This document shows, piece after piece, positions 44,197 to 51,744 of a DNA stretch of 64,000 nucleotides. How positions within the stretch are numbered: the stretch's first letter is position 1; each line of letters starts with the position of its first letter. Below the pieces are notes generated by a model. The model was given only the letters and a program-made list of their open reading frames with translations. It had not been told where the DNA came from and did no database searches. The position numbers and the translations under genes are program-made. Origin of the DNA: Bauldia sp963759235 (GTDB taxonomy: Bacteria > Pseudomonadota > Alphaproteobacteria > Rhizobiales > Kaistiaceae); contig CAVWYO010000008.1 in the NCBI GenBank assembly GCA_963759235.1, positions 1 to 64,000 on the forward strand, written 5' to 3'.

Positions 44197-44565
44197 TCAG
44201 GCTCCCGGCTGGGGCGGGGCTTCGTACATCTGGCGAATCTCGGTCTCGCCCTCCCATTCCGGCCAATGGATGCGGTGAAGGTCCATGAAGCGGCGCACCC
44301 ATTCGAGCGCTTCGTCCTTGTTCGCTACGTCGTAGATGGCGAAGCCGCCGATCACTTCCTTGGCCTCGGTGAATGGACCGTCGGTCACCGTCAGCTTGCC
44401 TTTCGACAGGCGGGCGCGTGCCCCGGCGCCGGTCGGCATCAGGCCTCCCATCTCGACGAAGACACCTGCCTTCGCCGCTTCCCGACCGAGCGCGTCGATC
44501 GCCTGGAACAACGCCGGCGGCGGGTTCAGTCCCTCCGCGCCTTTGACGATTGTCATGAACTTCAT
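44197..44565 (-). CDS. YCII/DGPF-domain protein
   Basis: A 122-residue cytosolic protein with the diagnostic TVTDGPFTEAKEVIGGFAIYDV block (DGPF motif) of the YCII-related family always found with ECF42 sigma factors. The start MKFMTIVKGAEG is typical. It lies 87 bases upstream of the sigma gene. Biochemical role unknown, possibly ligand-binding or enzyme-like through the ferredoxin-like fold. Confidence 0.9.
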   Translation of the reverse strand: MKFMTIVKGAEGLNPPPALFQAIDALGREAAKAGVFVEMGGLMPTGAGARARLSKGKLTVTDGPFTEAKEVIGGFAIYDVANKDEALEWVRRFMDLHRIHWPEWEGETEIRQMYEAPPQPGA

Positions 44566-44672
44566 GGCTGTTTCTCCTTCACGGTTGCAGGTGCCGGTCT
44601 CTTTTCCGGGCCGAATGTTCCGGCCCGCTCCCATGACGAATGGTACGAGCCGGAATTGACAATGGCCGGCGG

Positions 44673-45116
44673 CTAGCTGCGACGGCGGTTGTCCAGGCTC
44701 CAGGCCCCGGGGCCGGCAAACATCAGGTAGAGGTAGATGAAGCAGAACAGGATCGCCGCGGCGCCCATGTTCTGTGTCGGAAACGGGCTCATCGGCGCGT
44801 GTACCACCCAGTAGCCGACAGCCATCTGCCCCGACAGAACGAAGGCGATCGGGCGCGTCAGAAGGCCGACGAAGAGGAAGGCGCCGCCGACAAGCTCAAG
44901 AACACCGGCGATCGTCACCAGCGTCTGCAGTTCCGGCGGAATCGGCATGGTCTGCGTCGGAAAATTGAAGAGAATCTGTACGCCCGCCTGCACAAATAGG
45001 ACGGCCGTCACGATGCGGAGCACCGCAAGTGCCTGCGGTGCGTGAACGTCGAGCTTCGCCTCGGTGAGCAAAGCGATCGGGCTTGTGGATGCCCTGATGG
45101 CAGTGGTCGATTGCAT
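44673..45116 (-). CDS. DoxX-family membrane protein
   Basis: A 147-residue protein with four membrane helices and the DoxX pattern (LRIVTAVLFVQAGVQILF, GVLELVGGAFLFVGLLTRP, AVGYWVVHAP). It follows a TGTCGA-N17-CGTC promoter by about 75 bases and opens the DoxX-YCII-sigma unit. DoxX proteins are linked to redox or thiol stress in several bacteria; the role here is unknown. Confidence 0.88.
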   Translation of the reverse strand: MQSTTAIRASTSPIALLTEAKLDVHAPQALAVLRIVTAVLFVQAGVQILFNFPTQTMPIPPELQTLVTIAGVLELVGGAFLFVGLLTRPIAFVLSGQMAVGYWVVHAPMSPFPTQNMGAAAILFCFIYLYLMFAGPGAWSLDNRRRS

Positions 45117-45189
45117 GGGTCCGCTCCTGTAGTTTTTCCGTTGGCGGCGGACCGCAGGCCTTGCCTCTCGCCGATCCGCTCATTGTCAC

Positions 45190-45216
45190 GACGAGCGGGG
45201 ATTGAGCGGATCGACA
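45190..45216 (-). promoter_or_regulatory. ECF42-type promoter of the DoxX-YCII-sigma unit
   Basis: On the minus strand TGTCGA (45211-45216), 17 bases, CGTC (45190-45193). The same arrangement with the same spacing lies at 47193-47219. The flanks are also alike (TGTCGATCCG... and CGCTCGTCGT). Confidence 0.7.
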
Positions 45217-45312
45217 CGAGGGAGCGATTTTTTCTTTGTGATCGCGTGTCGATGCAGGTGTAGAGCCGGCCGGCACGACCGGTGCCGCGGCAGCGCTTCC
45301 CGAGAAAGGTGG

Positions 45313-45675
45313 CTACTCCGCCTCGATGAAGCAGGGACCGAGGGCGCGCACTTCGATGGTCGACCACTCGGCGGCCGGGCATTCGTTGCCGATCGCCACG
45401 GCCTCCTCCCGCGTGTCGCAAGCGAGCAGGAAGAAGCCGCCGATGATCTCCTTCGCCTCGGCGAAGGGCCCGTCGATCATGGTCGGTTTGCCGCCGCGCT
45501 TGCGGATCCGGACGCCCTCGGCCTGCGAGGCCAATGACTCGGTGGCGACGAGCAGGCCTCGCCCCTTGAGGTTTTCGGCAAAACGCACCATGCGCGCGTA
45601 GCGCCGACGTCCTTCCTCGGCACCGGCGTTGCGGCGCTCGTCGGGCTGCTCGACGACCAGAAGCATGTACGCCAT
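45313..45675 (-). CDS. YCII/DGPF-domain protein
   Basis: A 120-residue paralogue of the other two YCII proteins here, with TMIDGPFAEAKEIIGGFFLLACDT and a C-terminal RALGPCFIEAE. It starts MAYMLLVVEQPDERR at ATG 45675. It follows the VOC gene (98-base gap) and precedes the DoxX gene, on the same strand. Confidence 0.88.
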   Translation of the reverse strand: MAYMLLVVEQPDERRNAGAEEGRRRYARMVRFAENLKGRGLLVATESLASQAEGVRIRKRGGKPTMIDGPFAEAKEIIGGFFLLACDTREEAVAIGNECPAAEWSTIEVRALGPCFIEAE

Positions 45676-45773
45676 GGTGACACCCCTCACCCTGCGGGCA
45701 AGACAGAGGCTGTCCTATCCGCGCTGCCGGCCCGCGTAAAGCGGGTGGCTCGAATCGGCCCCGACACCTGGCG

Positions 45774-46151
45774 TCATCCGTTGTTGATGTGGAGGATGTT
45801 GCCGTCGGGGTCCTTGAACCACGCCGCCTTGAACGTCCCGAAGACGTGGATGTCGCCCTCCCGTTGCCCATCAGGCACGTCGTAGTGCTCGAAGGCGACT
45901 CCGGCCCGTTTCAAAGTCTCGACGATCGCCTCCAGTTCGTCGCCCACGCCCCATGTCGCGGCCGTCGCCTTGTTGGTCCCGGCAAACGCCGACTGGTACA
46001 CGACGAGCTTGGAACGCCCGCTGTCATAGACGGCCACCTCCGAGCTTTCCGGACCGGACGACGCGAGGCGTAGCGTGCCCTCGTAAAATGCCGTGGCGAC
46101 ATCGAGGTTTTTGACCGCGATGGTGGCCATTGCGTCCTTGTCTCCAAGCAT
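45774..46151 (-). CDS. VOC-family (glyoxalase-like) protein
   Basis: A 125-residue protein with the VOC beta-alpha-beta fold: VKNLDVATAFYEGTLRL at the start of the first module and AAWFKDPDGNILHINN as the metal-binding end of the second. Substrates range from methylglyoxal to antibiotics. It is 34 bases after the PhnB-like gene within the ECF42 cluster. ATG 46151 gives a compact domain. Confidence 0.85.
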   Translation of the reverse strand: MLGDKDAMATIAVKNLDVATAFYEGTLRLASSGPESSEVAVYDSGRSKLVVYQSAFAGTNKATAATWGVGDELEAIVETLKRAGVAFEHYDVPDGQREGDIHVFGTFKAAWFKDPDGNILHINNG

Positions 46152-46185
46152 CTGGTTGTCCTCCGCTCGTTCTGTCCTTATCGGG

Positions 46186-46596
46186 TCAGACGGCTGCGTC
46201 ACAGTTGATCATCCACGGCGTGCCGAAGCGGTCGACGCACATGCCGAAGCGTTCCGCCCAGAATGTCTTCTGGATCGGCATGCGCACCGTTCCGTCTTCC
46301 GCCAGCGCCTGGAAAAGGCGGTCCGCCTCGGCCGGATCCTTGACCTGAAGCGAAACGGAGAAGCCCTTCATCGGCTCATAGTACTGCGGGGGTGCATCGG
46401 ACCCCATCAGCACCTCGTCGCCGGCGGACAACCGGACGTGCATGATCTTGTCGCGCCATTCCGGGGGCACCTGCGCCTCGGCCGGCGTGCCGGTGTGGGG
46501 GATCATCGCCTCGATCTTGCCGCGAAGCACCTGCTCGTAGACCTTGAAGGCCGCTTCGCAATTGCCGTTGAAGGTGAGGTAAGGATTGATATGCAT
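46186..46596 (-). CDS. PhnB-like VOC-family protein
   Basis: A 136-residue protein of the PhnB/YkcA-like branch: HINPYLTFNGNCEAAFKVYEQVL, then GDEVLMGSDAPPQYYEPMKGFSVSLQV and FWAERFGMCVDRFGTPWMINC. This family is frequent beside ECF42 sigma factors. Its enzymatic activity is unknown despite the name. Confidence 0.9.
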   Translation of the reverse strand: MHINPYLTFNGNCEAAFKVYEQVLRGKIEAMIPHTGTPAEAQVPPEWRDKIMHVRLSAGDEVLMGSDAPPQYYEPMKGFSVSLQVKDPAEADRLFQALAEDGTVRMPIQKTFWAERFGMCVDRFGTPWMINCDAAV

Positions 46597-46695
46597 GACA
46601 TTCTCCTGTCCGTGAGAGTGCTTGAAAAGCGTTGGAAACGAGCCCGCCGGCCGGGCGGCCGCTCCGGGCGACCGCCGACGGATGGCACGGCGCTG

Positions 46696-47109
46696 TTACT
46701 TGCTGGCGGACTTCTTCGCCAAGTCGCGATGATGCTCGACTGCCGGGCTATCGCCGAAGTCCTCCAGCTCGAAAAACTGTCGGATTTCGATCTCGCAGTC
46801 CTCGGAATGAGGATTGGGTGAGCGCTTGACCCACTCGATCGCCTCTTCCTTCGAGTTCACCTGGAGGATCCAGTAGCCGGCGATCAGCTCCTTGGTCTCG
46901 GTGAAGGGACCGTCGATCACCGACCGCTTGCTGCCCGAGAACCGGACGCGGGCCCCTTTCGAGCTGGCCTGCAGGCCCGCCCCGTCGAGGAGCACCCCGG
47001 CCTTGATCAGCTCCTCGTTGTAGCGGGCCATAGCCGCGAGGAGTTCCTCCGAAGGCATGACCCCGGCTTCGGAGTCCTTGGTCGCTTTGACAATCGCCAT
47101 GAATCGCAT
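46696..47109 (-). CDS. YCII/DGPF-domain protein
   Basis: A 137-residue YCII protein starting MRFMAIVKATKDSEAGVMPS with SVIDGPFTETKELIAGYWILQV and EWVKRSPNPH. It is the first gene of the ECF42 cluster and stands behind a TGTCGA-N17-CGTC promoter about 85 bases upstream. Confidence 0.9.
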   Translation of the reverse strand: MRFMAIVKATKDSEAGVMPSEELLAAMARYNEELIKAGVLLDGAGLQASSKGARVRFSGSKRSVIDGPFTETKELIAGYWILQVNSKEEAIEWVKRSPNPHSEDCEIEIRQFFELEDFGDSPAVEHHRDLAKKSASK

Positions 47110-47192
47110 TGCTTCTCTCCTTCCGGTGCTTGATCCGGAGCCGGACCTTCAGCGATCCGAAGAGGACTTTTGAATCCCGGCTCTATGACGAC

Positions 47193-47219
47193 GACGAGCG
47201 AGGCCTGGCCGGATCGACA
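47193..47219 (-). promoter_or_regulatory. ECF42-type promoter of the YCII-VOC unit
   Basis: On the minus strand TGTCGA (47214-47219), 17 bases, CGTC (47193-47196). It matches the promoter at 45190-45216 in both elements and spacing. Confidence 0.7.
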
Positions 47220-47339
47220 GGTGCAATGACTTTTTTTCGTGCGCCGGATATGGGGCGTATGGGCGTGCCCCGGCTGCGAGGGCGCCAAGAGAATCAAAGA
47301 AGGTGTAGGCAAGCCTGGCCTACCGGAGCACGATGCCTC

Positions 47340-47621
47340 TCAGAGCCGGCCCATCATCCGCAACAACCGCACCACGGCGAAGATCACGCCGCCGGCAGCC
47401 AGCAGGTAGCCGAACCATTTGCTCTTCGATATCGGCTTCTTCTTGGTCGGCGCGCCGCGATTCTTCGCCAGCCAGTCGCCGACATCCTCGCGCTCGACCC
47501 ATTGGCGGGCAGCGGAAAGCTTATCCTTCGGCCAGCGGCGCAGCAGCAACTCGTTGCGGACGCGGTCGATCCCGAGCGTCTTGAATTCGGTACGGTATTT
47601 GTCGGTAAGGGTATCGCTCAC
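47340..47621 (-). CDS. Hypothetical protein with C-terminal membrane helix
   Basis: About 93 residues: a charged helical part (TLTDKYRTEFKTLGIDRVRNELLLRRW, split as two helices, then WVEREDVGDWLAKN) and one C-terminal membrane helix (WFGYLLAAGGVIFAVVRLL). Topology is that of a tail-anchored small protein. GTG 47621 is used as start; a TTG at 47642 is possible. Function unknown. Confidence 0.65.
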   Translation of the reverse strand: MSDTLTDKYRTEFKTLGIDRVRNELLLRRWPKDKLSAARQWVEREDVGDWLAKNRGAPTKKKPISKSKWFGYLLAAGGVIFAVVRLLRMMGRL

Positions 47622-47744
47622 GGGCGCGGACCTTACACCCAAAGCGGCCTGGCTGTGAACGCGAAAGCGTCACGACGGGCGCTGGCGCAACGCCTTACCT
47701 CCCGGCCGGCTTACCCGCCGCGCGGCAAAAAGAAGGCCGCCGGG

Positions 47745-47981
47745 TCAGCGCGCGATGACGCGCTTCTTCGGCGCCGGCAGAAGACCTTCGCGCTGCGCCT
47801 GCTTGCGGACGAGCTTGCGGGCCCGGCGGATCGCCTCGCCTTTCTCCCGCGCCCGCTTCTCGGACGGCTTCTCGTAAAACCGCTTCCGCTTCAGTTCGCG
47901 AAAAACGCCCTCACGCTGCATCTTCTTCTTGAGGACCTTCATCGCCTGGTCGACATTGTTGTCGCGCACGAATATCTGCAA
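47745..47981 (-). CDS. rpsU: 30S ribosomal protein S21
   Basis: A 78-residue very basic protein starting MQIFVRDNNVDQAMKVLKKKMQREGVFRELKRK (bS21 signature, described as the first 33 residues), with a longer Arg/Lys tail usual in Alphaproteobacteria. bS21 binds near the anti-Shine-Dalgarno region of 16S rRNA. A small hairpin downstream (about 47722-47742) may end the transcript. Confidence 0.95.
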   Translation of the reverse strand: MQIFVRDNNVDQAMKVLKKKMQREGVFRELKRKRFYEKPSEKRAREKGEAIRRARKLVRKQAQREGLLPAPKKRVIAR

Positions 47982-48262
47982 CAGACGTTCCTTTCGATCG
48001 GCCGCTCATCGCGAGCCTCAACGGTTAGACCTCTTCCGCCGCTCGGCCGAATCGGCCTCGGCGGCGTCGCCGCGCCATCCCGCCAGCATGTGACGAGACG
48101 TAGCGGAGACGACTTTTCTTGCCGTACCCGCTTCGGGCGCTGCTTTGCTGAGGGCTGTATCTAGCCGCCTCGCGCGGATTTTGCCAGTGCCCGCGCGAAG
48201 AAAAACCACCACGCCCTCGGGGGCTCCGCCTCCGCGTCGACTGGCCCACCCGGCGCCCTCCC
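47982..48262. other. Gene-poor region upstream of rpsU
   Basis: About 280 bases between rpsU and the SRPBCC gene, both minus strand. Only low-complexity Arg/Ser/Gly frames are open here, which I do not believe. The region should hold the rpsU promoter. No RNA gene or clear operator was recognised. Confidence 0.4.
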
Positions 48263-48832
48263 TCAGTCCGGCTTGGCGGTCTCGATGTATTTCTTCAGCC
48301 GGCCCACCTGGTCGCCCAGCATGGAGTCGGCCGTGGCCGGGAGATCCTTCGCTCCACCGAAATACCCGCCGACGGCGTAGGTGAGGGTCAGATCGGTCTT
48401 CTCGCCGTTCGGCGACAGATCGACGGTAAGCGCCCCGGCGACCCCCATCGTCTGGAGGGGGCCGAGTCCTCCGGTCATCACCAGCCGCTTGCCGGGATGT
48501 GCGTAGACGACGCTCAGCAGTTCCACTGAGCCGCCGCCGGGAACGGTCTCGCAGAAACAGTGGCCGGCAACCCCGTCGAGCGACAGGTTGGCCACGTTGC
48601 CGGAGTTGGTGTAGGCGGGATCCCACCATAGCTCAGGGTGGACCAGCTTGTCATAGACGCGCGCCGGTGGAGCGGAAATCTCCGCCGTCTCGCGCACCAG
48701 AAAGCCAGTGCGGGCGGAATCGACCACCTCGGCAAAGCCGGCCTGAGCGAGGCAAAGCCAGGCTCCGCCGAAGGCCGCGAGCCCGAACCAGGTTCGAGCG
48801 ATCCGTTTCCCGCTGATACCGCCTGCCATCAT
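48263..48832 (-). CDS. Exported SRPBCC/START-like protein
   Basis: A 189-residue protein with a signal peptide (TWFGLAAFGGAWLCLAQAGFA) and an SRPBCC fold: VRETAEISAPPARVYDKLVHPELWWDPAYT at the start of the domain and a long C-terminal helix MLGDQVGRLKKYIETAKP. The ligand pocket suggests binding of a hydrophobic molecule in the periplasm. ATG 48832 follows GGAG. No partner genes are evident. Confidence 0.82.
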   Translation of the reverse strand: MMAGGISGKRIARTWFGLAAFGGAWLCLAQAGFAEVVDSARTGFLVRETAEISAPPARVYDKLVHPELWWDPAYTNSGNVANLSLDGVAGHCFCETVPGGGSVELLSVVYAHPGKRLVMTGGLGPLQTMGVAGALTVDLSPNGEKTDLTLTYAVGGYFGGAKDLPATADSMLGDQVGRLKKYIETAKPD

Positions 48833-48903
48833 GTCAACCACTCCAGATTTGGCCGCCGAGCCAGAACCGTGCGATAGGAGAAACGATACACTGATCACGC
48901 GGC

Positions 48904-48928
48904 GGAACACATCCGTCTTGGGCACGTT
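48904..48928 (+). promoter_or_regulatory. EcfG-type promoter of the 48955 gene
   Basis: GGAAC (48904-48908), 16 bases, CGTT (48925-48928): exact consensus, 27 bases before the start codon. Confidence 0.78.
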
Positions 48929-48954
48929 GATTTTCCGATGCGGAGCACCGAGCC

Positions 48955-49161
48955 ATGACCGAGCGAAAGAAGAGCAGCGGGAAGCGGCAGCCTTCGGCGC
49001 CAAAGGGAAAGACCGAAAACCCGGATGCCGGCAAGGACGCGCAGCGGCCGGTGAGGCCCGCCGGGCCCGAATCGATGCGTGATCCGCCCAAGAAATGGGA
49101 CGTGGTCGACGAAGAATCAGACGAATCGTTTCCGGCGAGCGATCCCCCGTCCAACTATTGA
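48955..49161 (+). CDS. Small hydrophilic stress-type protein (SFPASDPPSNY tail)
   Basis: A 68-residue, Lys/Pro-rich, probably disordered protein ending WDVVDEESDESFPASDPPSNY (read as an acidic stretch then SFPASDPPSN). This tail is widespread in small uncharacterised alphaproteobacterial proteins. With an exact EcfG promoter just upstream it is very likely a general-stress gene. Function unknown. Confidence 0.8.
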   Translation: MTERKKSSGKRQPSAPKGKTENPDAGKDAQRPVRPAGPESMRDPPKKWDVVDEESDESFPASDPPSNY

Positions 49162-49373
49162 TCGGGATACCGTTCCCGGGTTGGTCGCTTTCACGCCATG
49201 CCGCGCGGGCACGACTTGGAGAAGCGCCGCCAGAGCGGCCGCCTGCTAGCGAAGCATTAACTCTGAACCGAGACTTCGCGCCCGCCTCGTCCGCGGCCAC
49301 CGCAACGTTGGCGGGTTGGCAACTTCCCGCGCCTATCCTGTTGCCAGCATGTCTCACCTCGGAGGAAGGGCTG

Positions 49374-49838
49374 ATGTTTCTGCGTTCCCTCTTCGCCGCT
49401 GCGCTCGTTGCGGCGATCGCCGCCCCGCAGGCGGCGCTCGCCTGGTCGAGCCACACCAGGACCAACCTGATCATCCGCAACGGGCCCGGCACCAACTACG
49501 GCCCGGTCACGGTGATCCCGGCCGGCAAGACCGTCGACGTCTATCGCTGCGCCGGATGGTGCGAGGTGTATTACGAAGGCTGCCACGGCTGGGTGTATGG
49601 CCGGTACCTGGCGCGGCCCTATGCACCGCTCGCCTCGACCCTCACCGTCTCGCCGGTTCGGACGCGGCACGGCACCATGCTCAAGCCGGTCTATGTGCCG
49701 CCGCAGCAGGCCTATCTGGCGTCGGCGCCATTCCGCCCGCCAACCGAAGAGCGGGTCGACTGGTATGCGGGGCGCGCTTTCTATTTCGACGGCCGCTTCC
49801 TCGACCGGCCCGACGTCTTCTTCGTCTATGGCCGCTGA
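49374..49838 (+). CDS. Exported SH3b-domain protein
   Basis: A 154-residue protein with a signal peptide (LFAAALVAAIAAPQAALA) and a bacterial SH3 domain: NLIIRNGPGTNYGPVTVIPAGKTVDVYRCAGWCEV and GCHGWVYGRYL. Such domains bind cell-wall peptides or mediate contacts. The C-terminal part is aromatic-rich. ATG 49374 follows GGAGGAAGGG. It overlaps the next gene by 11 bases. Confidence 0.85.
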   Translation: MFLRSLFAAALVAAIAAPQAALAWSSHTRTNLIIRNGPGTNYGPVTVIPAGKTVDVYRCAGWCEVYYEGCHGWVYGRYLARPYAPLASTLTVSPVRTRHGTMLKPVYVPPQQAYLASAPFRPPTEERVDWYAGRAFYFDGRFLDRPDVFFVYGR

Positions 49839-50328
49839 CGGCTGCGGCCTGAGGCGAAGAAGGCCGTTCCGGGCGGCTGCCATCAAGGCGGGGGCGGCGT
49901 TTGGCTGCCTGAGTTTGGCTTTGGCCGCCGCGCCGGCAGCGGCCCAGGAGGCTCCTGACGGGATTGGCTTCGCCCAGGCCGAGGAAGGTACCTGGTGGTG
50001 CCGGGCGAGCGACGCTCCGGCCGCTCTCCAGTGCGCGATGGAGAAGTGCACCGCCGAATCCGGCGGTCAGGAGTGCCTGGCGACGCGCTGGTGCTACCCG
50101 GCGGGATGGTCGGCCCTGATGATTGTGTGGCTGCCCGAGTTCCACTCCACCCACGTCATCTGCGGCATGCCGGGTCGGCCGGCGGCACTATCGGCGCTGA
50201 AATCGATCTGCAATGCCGCACCGGAGTTCACCCGCTGCGACCTCGTCCTCACCATCGACCCCGACGGCGTCGAGGAGGAGCTGGATGAAACGATCGCGCC
50301 GGCTGCCGGCCGCGACGGATCGGAGTGA
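49828..50328 (+). CDS. Exported Cys-rich hypothetical protein
   Basis: A 166-residue protein with an Arg-rich N-terminus and signal peptide (FGCLSLALAAAPAAAQ). The mature domain carries about nine cysteines (WWCRAS, LQCAMEKCTAES, ECLATRWCYPAGW and others), so several disulfides are likely. The start overlaps the end of the SH3 gene by 11 bases, indicating coupling. No family recognised. Confidence 0.65.
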   Translation: MAADGCGLRRRRPFRAAAIKAGAAFGCLSLALAAAPAAAQEAPDGIGFAQAEEGTWWCRASDAPAALQCAMEKCTAESGGQECLATRWCYPAGWSALMIVWLPEFHSTHVICGMPGRPAALSALKSICNAAPEFTRCDLVLTIDPDGVEEELDETIAPAAGRDGSE

Positions 50329-50528
50329 TCCCGTCGGATTGCCCGAAGAATCGGATGGAACGGCAGCCGAAGCCTGAGGCGACCGGCATGGCCCGCCCGC
50401 GTGAAACGTCTTGGAAACTTACTACCATCTGTAGCCTTGCCCTCGCCATCAAGTCCGGCGAATATGCCGGCCGATCGGCGCCGAAAAACGAACCGGACGG
50501 GCGCTTCGATGTCATCCAGGAGGTGTCT

Positions 50529-51665
50529 ATGTCTCTACAGGTTCGTTCCCTCGCGCTCGGCGGGGCGATGTTGTGCTTCGCCTTCGGCGCCGGCCAGGCG
50601 TTCGCGGCCGACGCCACCCAGGTCGCCGACGCGCTGGTCGCCGCCATGCAGGCGTCCAATAACACCAAGGTGGTCTACCAATCGGCGAGTGCCGCCGGCG
50701 ACGATGTCGCCATCACCGGCTTCACCGCGACAAACGAGAATGGCGGTACCGTAACGATCCCGACATTGACGATCACGGGTGCCGCCCCGCGCGACAAGGG
50801 CGGCTTCACGGCGGCATCGATGACCTTCGACAACGGCAAGGTCGTCGACCAGAACACCAACATCTCCTGGCAGACCGGCTCGCTTACCGATGCGACGGTG
50901 CCGTCGGCGGACGAGATCAAAGCCAAAGTCCACCTCCGGCCGTTCAGCCGAATCGACATCGCCGGGCTCACCGTGGAAGGCGGCGAACTGCCGGCGCCCT
51001 TCACCATCGCCAGCGTCGGGGCCGCCGTCGACACCGACGCCGACGGCACCCCGCGTGATTTCGACCTGACCGTCGCCGGCATCAAGATCCCGCCGGAAGT
51101 TTTCGAAGCCGATCCCCAGCAGAAGGCCATCCTCGACCAGCTCGGCTACAGCGGCTTCCTCATCAACCTCAACGTGGCCGGCGGTTACGAGACCGAGGGC
51201 GATATTCTGACGCTCCGCTCCTTCACCATCGACGTGGCCGACGCCGGCAAGCTTGCCATCAGCGGCAAGTTCAACGGTGTCTCGCTCCGCAAGATGTTCG
51301 AAGGCGACAATCCGGGCGACATCGGAAGCAACGGTTCGATCGAACAGTTGACCGTACGGTTCGACAATGCCGGCATCGTTGAACGGGTCCTCGACATGCA
51401 GGCGAAGATGATGGGGATGCAGCGTCAGGACGTGGTCGCCCAAACCGCCGGCGCCCTGCCCTTCATGCTGAACTTCCTCGGCAATCCGCCGTTCCAGGAC
51501 AAGGTGGCCAAGGCCGGAACGTCCTTCCTTACCAACCCGCACTCGATCACGGTTTCGGCGACGCCGTCGGCGCCCGTGTCCTTCAATCAGATCGCGGCGG
51601 CGGCGGGACAGTCGCCGCAGTCGCTGCCCGATCTCTTGGCAGTCGACGTGGTCGCAAACAACTGA
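50529..51665 (+). CDS. Exported protein, short member of a local family
   Basis: A 378-residue protein with a signal peptide (ALGGAMLCFAFGAGQAFA). The mature part is a long series of beta-strands punctuated by segments such as ILDQLGYSGFLINLNVAGGYETEG (given as the landmark around residue 210). The same landmark occurs in the 704-residue protein downstream (LLQRFGYDNLDLSAAIDSEW), and both end with a GSITF/HSITV-type strand and an Ala/Gln or Pro-rich tail, so the two are distant paralogues. ATG 50529 follows AGGAGGTG. Periplasmic; function unknown. Confidence 0.72.
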   Translation: MSLQVRSLALGGAMLCFAFGAGQAFAADATQVADALVAAMQASNNTKVVYQSASAAGDDVAITGFTATNENGGTVTIPTLTITGAAPRDKGGFTAASMTFDNGKVVDQNTNISWQTGSLTDATVPSADEIKAKVHLRPFSRIDIAGLTVEGGELPAPFTIASVGAAVDTDADGTPRDFDLTVAGIKIPPEVFEADPQQKAILDQLGYSGFLINLNVAGGYETEGDILTLRSFTIDVADAGKLAISGKFNGVSLRKMFEGDNPGDIGSNGSIEQLTVRFDNAGIVERVLDMQAKMMGMQRQDVVAQTAGALPFMLNFLGNPPFQDKVAKAGTSFLTNPHSITVSATPSAPVSFNQIAAAAGQSPQSLPDLLAVDVVANN

Positions 51666-51671
51666 CAAAGC

Positions 51672-51700
51672 GCCCCGGCTCCTCTAAGAGGAGCCGGGGC
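51672..51700. terminator. Strong hairpin between the two exported-protein genes
   Basis: GCCCCGGCTCCTC (51672-51684) pairs perfectly with GAGGAGCCGGGGC (51688-51700) over a three-base loop. There is no T run after it, so it may act as a stability element or attenuator rather than a full terminator. Confidence 0.55.
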
Positions 51701-51744
51701 CCTCGACCCGAGGGGGCGCCGCAAAACCATTCGGGAGTAAAGCG

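Noticed and set aside
47722..47742. Hairpin downstream of rpsU
   Set aside because: The stem is short (GCGGC/GCCGC) with T residues in the loop rather than after it, so it is not listed as a terminator.
48025..48249. Possible 74-residue Arg/Ser-rich protein
   Set aside because: Low-complexity composition, no ribosome binding site and no hydrophobic core.
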